Source: JBBSDP01 sp963754335 (lineage in GTDB: Bacteria; Planctomycetota; Phycisphaerae; Tepidisphaerales; Tepidisphaeraceae). Taken from it: DNA of 64,000 nt. This document shows positions 8,707-19,202 of this stretch, piece after piece; the first letter of the stretch is position 1, and each line of letters starts with the position of its first letter. The translations under genes and the position numbers were made by a program. The notes beneath the pieces were generated by a model. The model was not told the origin of the DNA. It did not search any database and saw only the letters and a list, made by a program, of their open reading frames with translations. The stretch is taken from assembly GCA_963754335.1 (NCBI GenBank), contig CAVWFQ010000003.1, forward strand, positions 1-64,000, given 5' to 3'.

Positions 8707-9357
8707 TCAGGTTTTTTCCAAAACAAGATCGACCACCCAGCATCCTCGGACATGCGGACTCGATGCTCGACAATGTTCGAGGAATTCTGAGTTCGAGCAT
8801 CCAGCATTCTGCAAGGCGTCCGCAAGTTCGGGCAGGCGGTCGAAGGCTCGCTGGTCGTAAATCAAGCGAGCGAGGCTGACGACCTCGGGAGTAACCTGTG
8901 CAACGTCAACGCAGGCAGGGCGGAACAGTGATGTGCCAAATACGCAACGCATCAGATTGACCATCGAAGCTGGCGTCTCCGGTGCAATGAATCCCGACGA
9001 GGCCAGCCGAATCACCTCGCCGCCGACGCCTCCATACGCATTTACACTTGCAGCTACTTCTGCCAACCAGAGGGTCACCCATTCAGCGATTCGACTCTTA
9101 TCGTGGTTGGGAATCCCATGTCTGATCGCTTTTACTTCGTGTCTTCCCCGCTTCAAGGCCGCTTTGGTCCTCATCGTATCCGCGTACCGCTCTGATGATT
9201 CAAGGGCCGATGCGACGGCCTCAATCTTCGTTTGCCCCTGAAAGTGGCGGCAGATTCCCGTGCCGAGCAGCCTCAGTTTCCTGTCGCTGGCCTTTTCCCG
9301 CAGGAAGTCCAGCATCGACTTTGGTTCAGAGCATGTCAGCCACTCGGCTTCGGTCAT
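8707..9357 (-). CDS. TEAEW-type planctomycete hypothetical protein
   Basis: 216 residues. The opening MTEAEWLTCSEPKSMLDFL, followed by KLRLLGTGICRHF, and the closing segment (SLARLIYDQRAFDRLPELAD, then AGCSNSEFLEHCR and HVRGCWVVDLVL) match a protein type abundant in Gemmata-like planctomycetes, whose function is unknown. The family usually has a double cysteine in the ACCR segment; here it reads GTGICRHF. The middle is shortened relative to what I recall of the family. Start ATG 9357. Confidence 0.72.
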   Translation of the reverse strand: MTEAEWLTCSEPKSMLDFLREKASDRKLRLLGTGICRHFQGQTKIEAVASALESSERYADTMRTKAALKRGRHEVKAIRHGIPNHDKSRIAEWVTLWLAEVAASVNAYGGVGGEVIRLASSGFIAPETPASMVNLMRCVFGTSLFRPACVDVAQVTPEVVSLARLIYDQRAFDRLPELADALQNAGCSNSEFLEHCRASSPHVRGCWVVDLVLEKT

Positions 9358-9436
9358 CTCTGAATTTTACCATTCTGTCCGTACCGTGCTCGCGTACCTG
9401 ACGTGGGTTTCGGTCACCCGGTGATACAATCCTGCG

Positions 9437-10075
9437 ATGACCGCGCTTGATGCTGCAACTGCGAAAAGTGAAATGCTGCCGCCGGTCGGCAGCCGGCTAA
9501 AGGCGTCAAGTACGAGCAGCCAGATCACCATCCATTCGCCGCCGCGTCGCGATGGCTGGGCTTCGATCTCCTTTACGTTTGCGGGCATTTGGCTCGGGCT
9601 ACTCGCTTGGTTCTGTTGGTCCATCCATTCTCAAGCTCTGGCTCATGCTCATGGCGAACACGTTGATGCTCATATTTACTTCGCTTTTTTCGCGCTCCTC
9701 TCGTGGCCGGCATTTGTCGCCGCCGCAATCGGTATCACGAACGTCAGGGACACCTTCACACTGACGGCAAATGCTGACTCGCTCGTATATTCCCACCAGT
9801 ACCTGATCGGAAAACGGACAAGGTTTTGGAAGCAGTCGCAAATCGCCGCATTCAAAGCGGGGCATTTCTTCAACACGTCTGTTCGGCATCAAGTGCAGAT
9901 TCAACTTCGCGAGCCAGTGGGTCGGTTCAGGACGCTCATCGCATCATGCTCTCAGCAGGAGATGGAATGGGTGGCCAAAATGCTTTCGCAATCGCTGAAC
10001 GTGCCCGTTGAAATCGGACTGACGTTTCCGGTTGGTTATGTGCCGTTCGGTCATCACTCGCGGTCTCGACATTGA
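9437..10075 (+). CDS. hypothetical membrane protein with two TM helices
   Basis: 212 residues with two probable membrane helices (about 45-65, FTFAGIWLGLLAWFCWSI, and about 82-105, FAFFALLSWPAFVAAAIGI), followed by a soluble C-terminal half. No family recognised. Its 3' end overlaps the 3' end of the leftward cytochrome b gene by about 22 bases, so the two are convergent. Confidence 0.6.
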   Translation: MTALDAATAKSEMLPPVGSRLKASSTSSQITIHSPPRRDGWASISFTFAGIWLGLLAWFCWSIHSQALAHAHGEHVDAHIYFAFFALLSWPAFVAAAIGITNVRDTFTLTANADSLVYSHQYLIGKRTRFWKQSQIAAFKAGHFFNTSVRHQVQIQLREPVGRFRTLIASCSQQEMEWVAKMLSQSLNVPVEIGLTFPVGYVPFGHHSRSRH

Positions 10076-11602
10076 CGGCGCTCTGAGGCGGTCGGTTGTT
10101 GATACCAGCTATTTATGATTACCATCCTGCGCGCCCCCGCACTTTCGGCCGGTAAAGGCGTGGTGACCGCGATCACGCCCGTACTCGTCGGCGGCGGCCC
10201 CGTATTTCTTCGCCGCGACTGGAGAAATGCGATGAGCAGGGTGAGCTGGTCGCGCGTGATTCTGCCTGCGAAGGCGGGCATGTTGTGCCCGCCGTTGTTG
10301 ATTCGAATGATCATTTGATCGGCGGTGAGGCGATCGCCGATGCGTGAGAGATTCGGGCCGCGTGCCCGCCGTCGCCGGCCACTTCGTGGCAATAGATGCA
10401 TCCCTTTTCGAAGAAAATGTGCGCTCCGGCCGTGGCGGTGGGATCGGACGTCGCCAATTGATTTTCGTCGAGCGGTTTGGCGGCGAAGTCGGGTGACCAG
10501 GGGGATTTCGCTCCTTCGATCGTGAGGACGATCACTCCTGTTACGCCGCAAAGGAGTATTGCCAGCGCCCAGGGGCGTCGCGAGGGCGCCCTTTCTCCCT
10601 TGTTGGAAATCAGCGGGAGGAAGAGCAGTCCCAAGACGACCACCAGGGGGCCGCCGAGGATGACCCAGGTTTCGAGGCTCGCCGGGAGCATGGAGAGAAT
10701 CGCAAAGTAAAAGAGGAAGTACCAGTCCGGCGAGGGATTGACGTTAAGCGTCGTTGGATCGGGCGGCTTGTCCATGTGCGGCGGACCAAACACGACAGCG
10801 CAAACGATGATGCCGATGACTACAACCAATGAGACGACCGCATCGCGCCACATCGCGCCGGGCCAGAAGGGGACGCCGGTCTTTTTCAGACGCGCTTCAT
10901 AGTCGCGTGTGTAAGTGGCTGGTTTGACCGGCTGGCCCGCCTTGGGCATCTCACTGATCCCGTGGCGGATGATGAGCCACATGTGCAGTCCGATGCCGGC
11001 GAAGATGAAAGCGGGAAAGACGAAGACGTGGAGCACATAAAAACGGGTGAGCGTCGCGCCGCCGATCGTGTCGCCGGCGAGGATGAAATGCGCGATCAGC
11101 GGGCCGACGACCGGCGCGCGGCCGGCCTGTTCGGCGCCGACCACCGCCGACCAGACGCCGTTGGCGTCCCAGCGCAGGAGCTGCCCGGAAAATCCCATGG
11201 CCAGCGTGAACAGGAGCAGGACCACGCCGCTCATCCAGTTCATCTCGCGCGGGTACTTGTAGGCGGCGTGAAGATAAACCTGCGCCATGTGCATGCCGGC
11301 GATCAGGATCATGGCCGACGCGCCAAAGAAGTGCATGCCGCGCAAGACGCTGCCGAGCGGGGCCTGCTCGGTGATGTACTTGAGGCTCTGAAAGGCATCC
11401 CCGCCGGAAGGGACGTACGACAGCGCCAGCCCGATGCCGGTGAAGACCTGCATGATAAAGCAGCAGAGCGCGGCGCTGCCGAAGACATACCACCAGGCGC
11501 ATCGCGCGGCACGATGTGTTTCATCAGGGGGCCGACGATCCCGGAGACGCCGATGCGGTCGTCGATGAATCGCCAGGCTGAGGCGAGAGCGGATTTGATC
11601 AT
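10054..11602 (-). CDS. cytochrome b of a bc-type complex with C-terminal cytochrome c domain, frameshifted twice
   Basis: The quinol-oxidising subunit. The N-terminus starts at ATG 11602 (MIKSALASAWRFIDDRIG) and shifts frame near 11500 into WWYVFGSAALCCFI. Heme-ligand helices contain HFFGASAMILIAGMHMAQV and FYVLHVFVFP with GLHMWLIIRH. The quinol-site motif is PDWY (PSPDWYFLFYF) rather than PEWY. A cytochrome c motif CIYCH follows, then a second shift near 10360 after which PNLSRIGDRLTADQMI and INNGGHNMPAF (distal Met ligand) complete the heme domain. The exact C-terminus is uncertain. It is last in the respiratory operon, after the Rieske gene, and passes electrons to the caa3 oxidase encoded upstream. 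Confidence 0.9.
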
Positions 11603-11621
11603 GGCCGCGCACCTCAAAGCG

Positions 11622-12170
11622 TCAGGAGCTGAATTTGGTGAGCGTGAGGGGAATGGGACTGTTCTCGATCTCAACTTCCCCGTTGTTCACGCGCACCTTG
11701 TACCGGGCAAGCGGCTCAGGGGGTGGGCCGGCGGCGACCGATCCATCTTCGTAATACACTCCGCCATGGCAGGGGCACATGAAGAGCTTAGCGCCATCCA
11801 CCCAGCGAACCGGGCACCCCAGATGGCGACAGTTGATGCTGAAGGCGATGAATTCGTTGTCGCCGACGCGCCGCAACCACGCCGCCGTTTTTGCGGTGAT
11901 TCCGCTCCACGGAACTGGCGAAGGGTCCGTGAAATCGACCTTCACTGTCTGTCCCATTTGAAATGAATCCACTTTGCCAACAGGTCGCCAGCTCGATGGA
12001 GCCTTTCGCAGCAGCGGGGCGAAGATGAAGCCGATCACCGGAAACGCCACCAGCACCCCGATCGCAGCACCCGCCGCGACCGTGATGCGCGCGAAAAAAC
12101 GCCGGCGCGAGACGTCCATTTGTTCGCATGGCGAACTTTCGACAGGGGGCTGAGCGTCTTTTGTTTCCAT
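11622..12170 (-). CDS. Rieske iron-sulfur protein
   Basis: About 182 residues. The 2Fe-2S ligands are in CRHLGC and CPCHGG. The N-terminus has a twin-arginine-like SRRRFFAR followed by one membrane anchor (VAAGAAIGVLVAFPVIGFIF), so the cluster domain faces the outside. ATG 12170 follows the stop of the preceding small subunit by two bases, showing tight coupling. It is the partner of the cytochrome b encoded next. The sequence after the CPCHG box (YYEDGSVAAGPPPEPL) is typical of the family. Confidence 0.95.
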   Translation of the reverse strand: METKDAQPPVESSPCEQMDVSRRRFFARITVAAGAAIGVLVAFPVIGFIFAPLLRKAPSSWRPVGKVDSFQMGQTVKVDFTDPSPVPWSGITAKTAAWLRRVGDNEFIAFSINCRHLGCPVRWVDGAKLFMCPCHGGVYYEDGSVAAGPPPEPLARYKVRVNNGEVEIENSPIPLTLTKFSS

Positions 12171-12172
12171 AC

Positions 12173-12397
12173 CTAAACCTTCCAGCCTCGCGCGATGTCG
12201 CGAATCCACAGCCATGACGCCCAGACAAAAAACACAAACCCGCCGGCCGACATGATCGGCGAAGTCGCAAATCCCCAGAAGAGCATGGTGACGCCCAGCG
12301 CAAGAAGGAACGGCGCGTAAGTCGGCTCCGGCGCCCTGGGCCGATGCGGCTCGTCTTTTTCCGGGACTGGCTTTATCTGAGGATCGTTCTCCATCAT
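12173..12397 (-). CDS. small membrane protein, cytochrome oxidase subunit IV-like
   Basis: 74 residues: a charged, proline-rich N-terminus and two membrane helices (FLLALGVTMLFWGF and GGFVFFVWASWLWI). Size, topology and place between ctaG and the Rieske gene match the small subunit IV of caa3-type oxidases. Start ATG 12397; its stop lies two bases before the Rieske ATG. Confidence 0.75.
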   Translation of the reverse strand: MMENDPQIKPVPEKDEPHRPRAPEPTYAPFLLALGVTMLFWGFATSPIMSAGGFVFFVWASWLWIRDIARGWKV

Positions 12398-12464
12398 TGC
12401 AACTCCAGGCCTGTTGAAATTCCCGCAGCGCCGGCCGGGCCGGGAACGCGATACCAATTCGCCA

Positions 12465-13352
12465 TCATCGCGAGGATGGCGCGCTCAAATAAATCATGCA
12501 GGCGGGCACCCACATCAGGAGCCCGCCAATCTGCTGATCGATGCGAGGGGTTATTCCCCACTGTGTGCGAATCAGCGTAATGAGTTCATTGGAACCCGCC
12601 GGCTGAGCATAGAGCGGACAAACCGCCAGCGGCGAAAACGTGATATAGATTCCAAGCAAACTGCATCCGATACATCCGGCGAATAAATAAACCGCCGCCA
12701 GATGCGGCTGCATTCGACGCGAAGCGATCGGACGAAAGACGGGCCACCAGAAAGCCGCCCCGGCGGCAACGAGCGAGAAAGCCTGTATGCCGAAGACGAT
12801 CGGGCTGCGCATTGATGCCGTGCACAAAGCTGGAATGTGCCAGAACCACATGGCTCCCACGCCCGCCAGCCAGCCGGCCGGGATAACGCCCTGAGCCGGA
12901 CGCCGCGGGTCTTCAAACATCCTTCGATCGGAGAATGAACTTAGCGAGCCGCGACCGTGAGGGAGCGAGGATTGGAGAAACGCTGGTTTTCCGTGGTGTG
13001 CTACTCCGGCGCTACCTGACGGTCGCGGCTCGCTAAGGTTTGTCCGCGATTCAGCGTCATCGGGGCTCCGCGAGGGCCACGCCAGCATCGCGCACAGCGG
13101 AACGATCAACAGCAGAAGCATGTGCTGCGCCATATGTGCGCTGAACAGGTATCGGCTTGCGAGTGCGGCCAGCGGTGAAGCCAGGGCAATGATGAGTGAA
13201 GCGGCAGCCGCGGCAAGGAAAATGATTTGCCGCGGCGCAGCGCGATCCCGTCGCGTTCTTACGACGTACGCGACAATCGCGGCGACGGCGATCCACCACG
13301 CCGGCGAGCGCCAGTCCCAAAGCTCAGTCAAAACGCGTGTATTTGTCATCAT
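12465..13352 (-). CDS. ctaG: cytochrome c oxidase assembly factor CtaG (caa3 type) with in-frame insertion
   Basis: 295 residues with several membrane helices and family segments (YLFSAHMAQHMLLLLIVPL; MWFWHIPALCTASM). CtaG helps deliver copper to the oxidase. Between two helices the protein carries about 50 extra residues beginning near EPRPSGSAG and including SLPHGRGSL; these are encoded by the palindromic repeat at 12941-13036, which lies in frame. The start overlaps the stop of the subunit I/III gene (ATGATGA). Whether the insert is tolerated in the loop or disables the protein cannot be told from sequence. Confidence 0.9.
   Translation of the reverse strand: MMTNTRVLTELWDWRSPAWWIAVAAIVAYVVRTRRDRAAPRQIIFLAAAAASLIIALASPLAALASRYLFSAHMAQHMLLLLIVPLCAMLAWPSRSPDDAESRTNLSEPRPSGSAGVAHHGKPAFLQSSLPHGRGSLSSFSDRRMFEDPRRPAQGVIPAGWLAGVGAMWFWHIPALCTASMRSPIVFGIQAFSLVAAGAAFWWPVFRPIASRRMQPHLAAVYLFAGCIGCSLLGIYITFSPLAVCPLYAQPAGSNELITLIRTQWGITPRIDQQIGGLLMWVPACMIYLSAPSSR
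12941..13036. repeat. palindromic repeat (AGCGAGCCGCGACCGT family) inside ctaG
   Basis: Left arm TTAGCGAGCCGCGACCGTGA (12941-12960, then GGGAGCGAGG) and right arm ending ACGGTCGCGGCTCGCTAA (13019-13036), with a spacer of about 40-50 bases. A second copy is at 50881-50978. This copy lies entirely within ctaG and keeps the frame. Confidence 0.9.
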
Positions 13353-15572
13353 GTCAGCACGCGCAGGTAAATCACGCTGAAGACGACGATCCAGACCACG
13401 TCGACAAAGTGCCAGTAATATCCGATGGCGCTGAAAATTTCGGACTTGCCTCCGGTCAGATCGCCCCGCTTCCCGAGGACGAACATGATCGCGAGCACGA
13501 CCAGCCCGCCGAAGACATGCAGTCCGTGAAAGCCCGTGACTGTGAAAAAGGTTGAGCCGAAGAGGCTGCTGCTGATCGTCACGCCGCGATGGAGCAGGCC
13601 AGCGTACTCAGCTCCCTGGTTGATCAGGAATACGCCACCGAGCGCCAGGGTGATGCCGAGCCATTTCAGGAACGCTTTGCGGTCGGAGGCGCGCAATGCA
13701 CGTTCTGCCAGCCAGAGCGTGACGCTGCTGGCCAGCAGCAGAACCGTAAAGATGGACGTGCGGCCGATCTCCAGAACATCCGATGAGGCATGCGCAGCCG
13801 AAGTTCGATTGAAGACGATGTAGGCGGAAACCAGCAGCAGAAAGAACATCGCCTCCGAAATAATAAAACATCCCGACGCGATTTTGGCGGCGCTGTGTGG
13901 AACGCGCCGGTCTTCAGGCGTATTTGCCGTTTTCCAGTCGGCCAGATCCGGATGATTCAAATCCCACAGCGGCCGGCGACTGCGGACGGGCGGCACCTGC
14001 TCAAAATTCTCCACCTGAGGCGGGGAGGTCGTCGCCCATTCAAGCGTAAAGGCATCCCAGGGATTGTCGCCGGCCACGCTCCCACCGCGCAGAGAGCGGA
14101 TGACGTTCCACAGGAATACGAGAATCGAGAGCCCCATGATAAATGCGCCGAGAGTCGAGATTGCGTTAAAGGCAAACCAGCCGGGATGATTGCCATAGGT
14201 ATAGATCCGACGGGGCATCCCCATCATTCCCAGGAAATGCTGCACAAAAAAGGTGAGGTTGAAACCGGCCACCATGAGCCAGAAGGTGATTTTTCCGAGG
14301 CGCTCGTCGAGCATGCGGCCGGTCATTTTCGGGAACCAGTAAAACCCACCGGCGAAGACCGCGAAGATCGTTCCGCCGAACAACACATAGTGGAAATGGG
14401 CGACGACGAAGTAAGTGTCGGTCAACTGCCAGTCGATCGGCGCGACTGCGAACATGACGCCGGTCAATCCGCCAATCACGAATTGGATGAGGAAAGCGAT
14501 GGCGAAGCACATCGATGTCGTTAACTGAATCGATCCGCCCCACAGGGTTGCGGTCCAGTTGAGCACCTTGAGCCCGGTGGGGATCGCGATCAGGAGGCTG
14601 CTGATTGCAAAGAAAATGTCGTAGGCGGGACCCAGTCCGACCGCAAACATGTGGTGCGCCCAGACGCCCATGCTGAGGATGCCGATCGCCACGGTTGAGG
14701 CGGCCACGAATTCGTAGCCGAAGATCGGCTTTCTTGAGAAGACCGGGATGACTTCGGAAATAATGCCGAAGGCCGGCAGCGCAAGGATGTAGACCTCCGG
14801 ATGTCCGAAGATCCAGAAAAAATGTTGCCACAGAAGGGTGTTCCCGCCGCGGCTGGCATCAAAAAATGCCGCCCCCAGTGTTCGATCGACGAGGAGGAGA
14901 ACCAGCGCCGTTGAGGGCCGGAATCGCCAGGACGATCAGGATCGCCGTGATGAACATCATCCAGACAAAAAGCGGCACCCGCTGGAGGCTCATTCCCGGC
15001 GCTCGGCAGACGATGATCGTGACGATCAAATTGATTGCCGAGCTGACCGAACCGATGCCCAGCACGAGGAGCGCAATCAGCCAATAGTCGACGCCCTGAA
15101 GGGAGGAATAGGCCTTTTCGCTCAGTGGCGCGTAATTGAACCATCCGGCGTTCGGAGCCGAGCCGGTGAGAAAGCTGTAGTGAAGAAGTATCCCGCCGAA
15201 CGGCACGAGCCAGAAACCGAAAGCGTTCAGGCGGGGGAACGCCACATCGGAAGCGCCGATCATCAAAGGAACCAGGTAATTGGCAAAGCCGACGAGGATT
15301 GGCATTCCGACCAGGAAAATCATGGTCGTGCCGTGCATCGTGAACAGTTGATTGAACAGGCTGGGTCCGATGAAGGTGTTGTTGGGTATCGCCAGTTGGA
15401 TGCGCATCGCCAGTGCTTCGACGCCGCCGACGAGAAGGAACACCAGAGCGGTGCAGATATAGAGGAGGCCGATCTGCTTGTGATCAACTGAGCTGAACCA
15501 CCCAAGCAGGGACGATTCGCCGGACCTTTCCTCAAGGGTCGGCTGAGAATCCGCCAGAGCGCTTGTGGTCAT
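13349..15572 (-). CDS. ctaD: cytochrome c oxidase subunit I fused to subunit III, one frameshift
   Basis: The catalytic oxidase subunit. The 5' part (DHKQIGLLYI; FTMHGTTMIFLVGMPI with a heme ligand) shifts frame near 14920 into ALVLLLVDRTLGAAFF and then HPEVYILALP, HHMFAVGL and HFHYVLFGG, the Cu-B and heme ligand motifs. The junction looks like a loss of two bases (GC), and the total length of 2224 fits. After subunit I the frame continues into a full subunit III domain (SGCFIISEAMFFLLLVSAY; GFHGLHVFGG; YYWHFVDVVWI), so I and III are one polypeptide, as in some thermophile caa3 oxidases. The start overlaps the coxB stop (ATGA). Confidence 0.94.
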
Positions 15573-16561
15573 CTCAGGCCCTCCAGAAAAGCAACCAGTT
15601 GAGTGACCTGATCGTCGTTCAGAGTAAAGTTGGGCATCAGGCAGCCCGGCTTGATCCGCTGGGGACCGCGAAGCCAGCGGGCGAGATTCTCAGGGTTGTT
15701 AGGGATCAGGCCGGCGGCAAGCTGATCGCGCTGGGCGAGATGAGTCAGGTCAGGCGCGGCGTTGGCGACGGCATTGGTGCCGCCGATCGCATGGCAATTC
15801 GCACAGGTCTGGGTGAAAAAGAAAGCTTTCCCCGCCCGGGCATTGGCGTCAGCCGGTCCTGGCGCCGATTGAGTCTGGTGCGCGAGCCAGCTCTGGTATT
15901 GCGGTGCCGATTCTGCAACGACCGTAAATCGCATCCAGGCGTGCTGGTCGCCGCAAAATTCGGAGCACGCGCCTTCGTAGGTGCCGGTGCGATCGGCCTG
16001 AAGCCAGACAAAATTATCGTGGCCAGGGACCATGTCCATCTTGGGCCCAAGCTGCGGAACCCAGAATGAATGGATCACGTCCGCCGAGCTCACCCGCACG
16101 CGAAGTTTTTGGCCGACGGGTACGTGGATCTCGTTCGCGGTCACCGCACCCGAGGCGGGGTAACGAACTTCCCACCACCATTGATGGCCGACAACAATCA
16201 GGTCCGCATCACCCGCCTCCGATACCGCACTGGTCGGCATCGAGATGATCGAAAGAATTAATTTGATCGAAACGATCGCGAACGCCAGAACAATCAGTCC
16301 CGGAATGATGGCCCAGATGATCTCGGACCGGTGGTTGCCAAAATCCTGTTTGGGAGTTCTTCCCGCCGCCGGTCGGAAGCGAATGATCGAAACGACGATC
16401 AGCGAAGCGACGACTAGGAAAATGGCCAGGCATATGAGAAAGACGACGACGAACAAATGACGGATGGTGACCGCATTCGGCGACGCCGGGTCCAGCACCG
16501 GCACCCATGCCGAAGCCAGCAGCGCTTGGAGCGGCGCGCGACTGTAAAATCCGATCGGCAT
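15569..16561 (-). CDS. ctaC: cytochrome c oxidase subunit II with fused cytochrome c (caa3)
   Basis: 330 residues. Two N-terminal membrane helices, the aromatic patch GHQWWWEV, the binuclear CuA site in CSEFCGDQHAWM, and a C-terminal cytochrome c domain with CANCH and distal Met in KPGCLMPNF. It takes electrons from the bc complex and passes them to subunit I. First gene of the leftward respiratory operon; the 134 bases upstream of it are shared with the divergent GH13 gene and must hold both promoters. Confidence 0.96.
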   Translation of the reverse strand: MPIGFYSRAPLQALLASAWVPVLDPASPNAVTIRHLFVVVFLICLAIFLVVASLIVVSIIRFRPAAGRTPKQDFGNHRSEIIWAIIPGLIVLAFAIVSIKLILSIISMPTSAVSEAGDADLIVVGHQWWWEVRYPASGAVTANEIHVPVGQKLRVRVSSADVIHSFWVPQLGPKMDMVPGHDNFVWLQADRTGTYEGACSEFCGDQHAWMRFTVVAESAPQYQSWLAHQTQSAPGPADANARAGKAFFFTQTCANCHAIGGTNAVANAAPDLTHLAQRDQLAAGLIPNNPENLARWLRGPQRIKPGCLMPNFTLNDDQVTQLVAFLEGLR

Positions 16562-16695
16562 CGTCGTCGATTCCTGCGCGGAATATTTCGGGCGTTATCC
16601 TAGTCGCGCAGATAGGGGAGGCAACATTAATCTTTGTCAAACACAACCGCCCGGATCAAAAACGTCCGACAGCCGTTAGAATCCGCGCCCAGTCC

Positions 16696-18404
16696 ATGCC
16701 GGATCAAATCACACACCGCGAGATTCCCGGCTTGCCGCAGCGGCCGCGCGTCCATCCGATTCCCGGCGGTATCAACCGTTCATATCCGGTCGGACGCCAG
16801 TCGTTCTCGCGAACGTGCCAGGGGGAAACCTTCATCCTGACGATCACCGCCGCCGACCCGCTTCCAGCCGGGGTACAGGTGCGCCTGGTCACGACACTCA
16901 ACTCCGCCGAGGAGAATGTCTGGACCAACGTTCCGTTCGCGCGAATCGACGAGCGAACGCTCGAGTGTCGTATCGTCCCTCAACGTCCGGGCCTTCATTC
17001 CTTTCGCGAGGAATTCTCGCTGGACGAAGGCCGCACCTGGATGCACGACACCGTCCCCGATGCCTGGGCGCTGATCGATCCGCCGCAGGTGGATGCGGTC
17101 CGCATCTATACAATGATTCCCGCCATCTCCGGCTCGGTCGCCGATTGGAAGCAGGATCTTCGGCGCATCGGCGCGATGGGGTTTAATGCCGTTCACCTTC
17201 TGCCGATCACGCCGATGGACACTTCCGAAAGTCCCTATTCGGCCAAAGATCTCTTTGGCGTCGATCCCGGCTATCTCGCTCGAGGATCAAACGAGGACGC
17301 GCTCGCGCAGTTGGGGGAATTCGTCGAAGCGGCGCGGTTGCTCAAGATCCGGCTTGTTTTCGACCTGGTGCTCAACCATGTCGGCGTCAATAGCGTGATG
17401 GCGCAACGCGCTCCGGACTGGATCACCCCGGATCAGAGTCGGCCGGATGGATTGAAGCGCGCCGGGTATTGGTCCGACCAGGTGTGGCGGACCTGGGAAG
17501 ATCTCGTCCTGATCAACTACGAGCACCCTTCAGAGGCGATCCGGGCGGAAATACGTGCCTACATGATTGACTATGCGCTGTTCTGGGCGAAATACGCCAA
17601 TGACACCGGAGGCTTCGTTCGTTTCGACAACCTGCACAGCAGCGATCGCGATTTCGTCGGGGCCGTCACGGCTGCACTGCATTCGAATTTTCCGGGGGTG
17701 GGAATCCTGGCCGAGTTTTTCACCGATGACCGGACTTTGCTGGAAACCGGGCCGAGGTGGGGGCTGAATCTCATTCTGGCAACGCCATGGAATTACAAAT
17801 TTGTCCCACAGCTTCGTGATTACCTGAATTACATTCACCGCGTCACGGAGCACATCCGATACTTCATGCCGATCACCTCCCAGGATTCAGGCGCACCGCG
17901 CAGGAGTTCGGAAGCGCTGACTCAACAATCCCAAGATACGTCGCCGCGGCCCTGCTCGGCACCGGGGCCACCGGAATGCCGCAAGGGGTGGAGTACGGGG
18001 AACAGGAGCGCGTTAATTTTATCGGCAGAAAACCGAAAGCCGCGTTTCCCTCGGAACCGGCTTATGCGAGCATCATCGGCCGGGTGAACTCTATTCTTGC
18101 CGAATATCCCGCCTTCCGGCGCGGCGGAAATTTCACTCTCGTCGATCGAGGGCATGCCGCCATCATCGCGGCGTTCCGCCAGGATCCCGGACCCCAGGCG
18201 TTTGGATTTCTGGTCGTATGCAATTTTGATACACAGGCCTCGCAGCGCATCACGATCGATCTGCGACCTCTGTTCGGAACAGATGGCCCATTTTCGTGTT
18301 CAGAGCTGATGAGCGGAAACGCGCCTGTCATTCTGCCGGCGGAGTCAGAAATTCTCCTGCCGCCGTGTTCGGCGCAGGTGTTGGAGTTTCACCGGAAGAG
18401 CTGA
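16696..18404 (+). CDS. GH13 alpha-amylase-family enzyme (glycogen-debranching-like), one frameshift
   Basis: About 569 residues. An N-terminal beta domain is followed by a GH13 barrel: DLVLNHVG (region I), GFVRFDNLHSSD with the nucleophile Asp (region II), and GILAEFF with the acid/base Glu (region III). Region IV reads MPITSQDSG, with Gln where GH13 enzymes normally have His. A frameshift near 17890 leads into EFGSADSTIP, MPQGVEYGEQ and a C-terminal beta domain; the length (1709) is one base short. The RIYTMIP and SPYSAKDLFGVDP segments recall eukaryotic-type debranching enzymes. Start ATG 16696; the frame is open to 16507, but the upstream part has no domain. Confidence 0.85.
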
Positions 18405-18433
18405 GTTCGATTACACCGTGGTTTGGTAGTGGG

Positions 18434-19025
18434 TCAGTTTGAATTTGCCGGATTTTTGGTTGGCAGGGGCTTCGATTTTGCGGAGGTTCCACACTCTGGG
18501 CAACGATCTGGTGTCGCACAGAGGTCATAGCCACAGTCGATGCAATATCCCGCTGCCATCCGCCGTCGTCGGATGATCACCAGGAATGCGGTACTCACGA
18601 TGAAAAGACAAGCCGCAAGCAACCGATATGGCACGATTAATGCTATTTCGTCGTCATGGATGGGCCAGAGCCCGCCCATCTGGAGATAGCCGCCGCTGTT
18701 GTCGCGACAACTCGCGCCCAGCACCGACCAGCGCGTAAAAATCGCCGACAGAAGGTCGATCGATCCCGTCGCGCCCGAAGCATATCTCCAACCGCGCGGC
18801 TGATTGCCAAGGTCTTCAATTCGGTAGGCAAAGAACACTTCGCCGTCAACCGAACCGGCGCGCAGGCGTCCGCGTGGCGGTGTATTGTTTAAGCGGGAGA
18901 CTTGAGGGTCGCGGCGGAAGGCCGAAGCAGATCTCCGTGCCCCGGTGATGACTCCAAACCCACATCACGCATGTCCCCAATAGCACCAGTGACACCGAAG
19001 AAAACTTGAACAGCCGGCGACGCAT
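18434..19025 (-). CDS. membrane protein with C-terminal zinc ribbon, one frameshift
   Basis: The C-terminus CIDCGYDLCATPDRCPECG is a two-CxxC zinc ribbon of a kind very common in Phycisphaerae, normally after a membrane helix; here the helix is RLLAACLFIVSTAFLVII. The N-terminal start MRRRLFKFSSVSLVLLGTC (ATG 19025), a signal-anchor, lies in another frame and joins near 18885 (total length 592, one base over). Function unknown. Confidence 0.68.
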
Positions 19026-19105
19026 CGGCGGGTATTATATCGCTGACGACGGCTCGCTCATCACGCGCGGCGGGCGCGTGACAGAATCGCCGGATTCGTT
19101 TTCTC

Positions 19106-19130
19106 GTGGCACGGCTTTCCAAGCCGTGGC
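19106..19130. repeat. short inverted repeat (CACGGCTTTCCAAGCCGTG)
   Basis: A hairpin with arms CACGGCTT/AAGCCGTG. It encodes the peptide GTAFQAV in one frame, a signature I associate with a dispersed planctomycete repeat. It lies in the spacer between the zinc-ribbon gene and the following remnant. Confidence 0.5.
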
Positions 19131-19202
19131 TGCGGTACGCCGCAGCAATCGACGGCCTTCGGGAGCGTAGTCGAGTCCGCGACCCGTCGCGTTACTTTCC
19201 TG

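Noticed and set aside
8429..8800. Minus-strand frame of 123 codons
   Set aside because: It is the complement of the decayed zinc-finger gene and the tail of the TEAEW gene region; no domain is recognisable.
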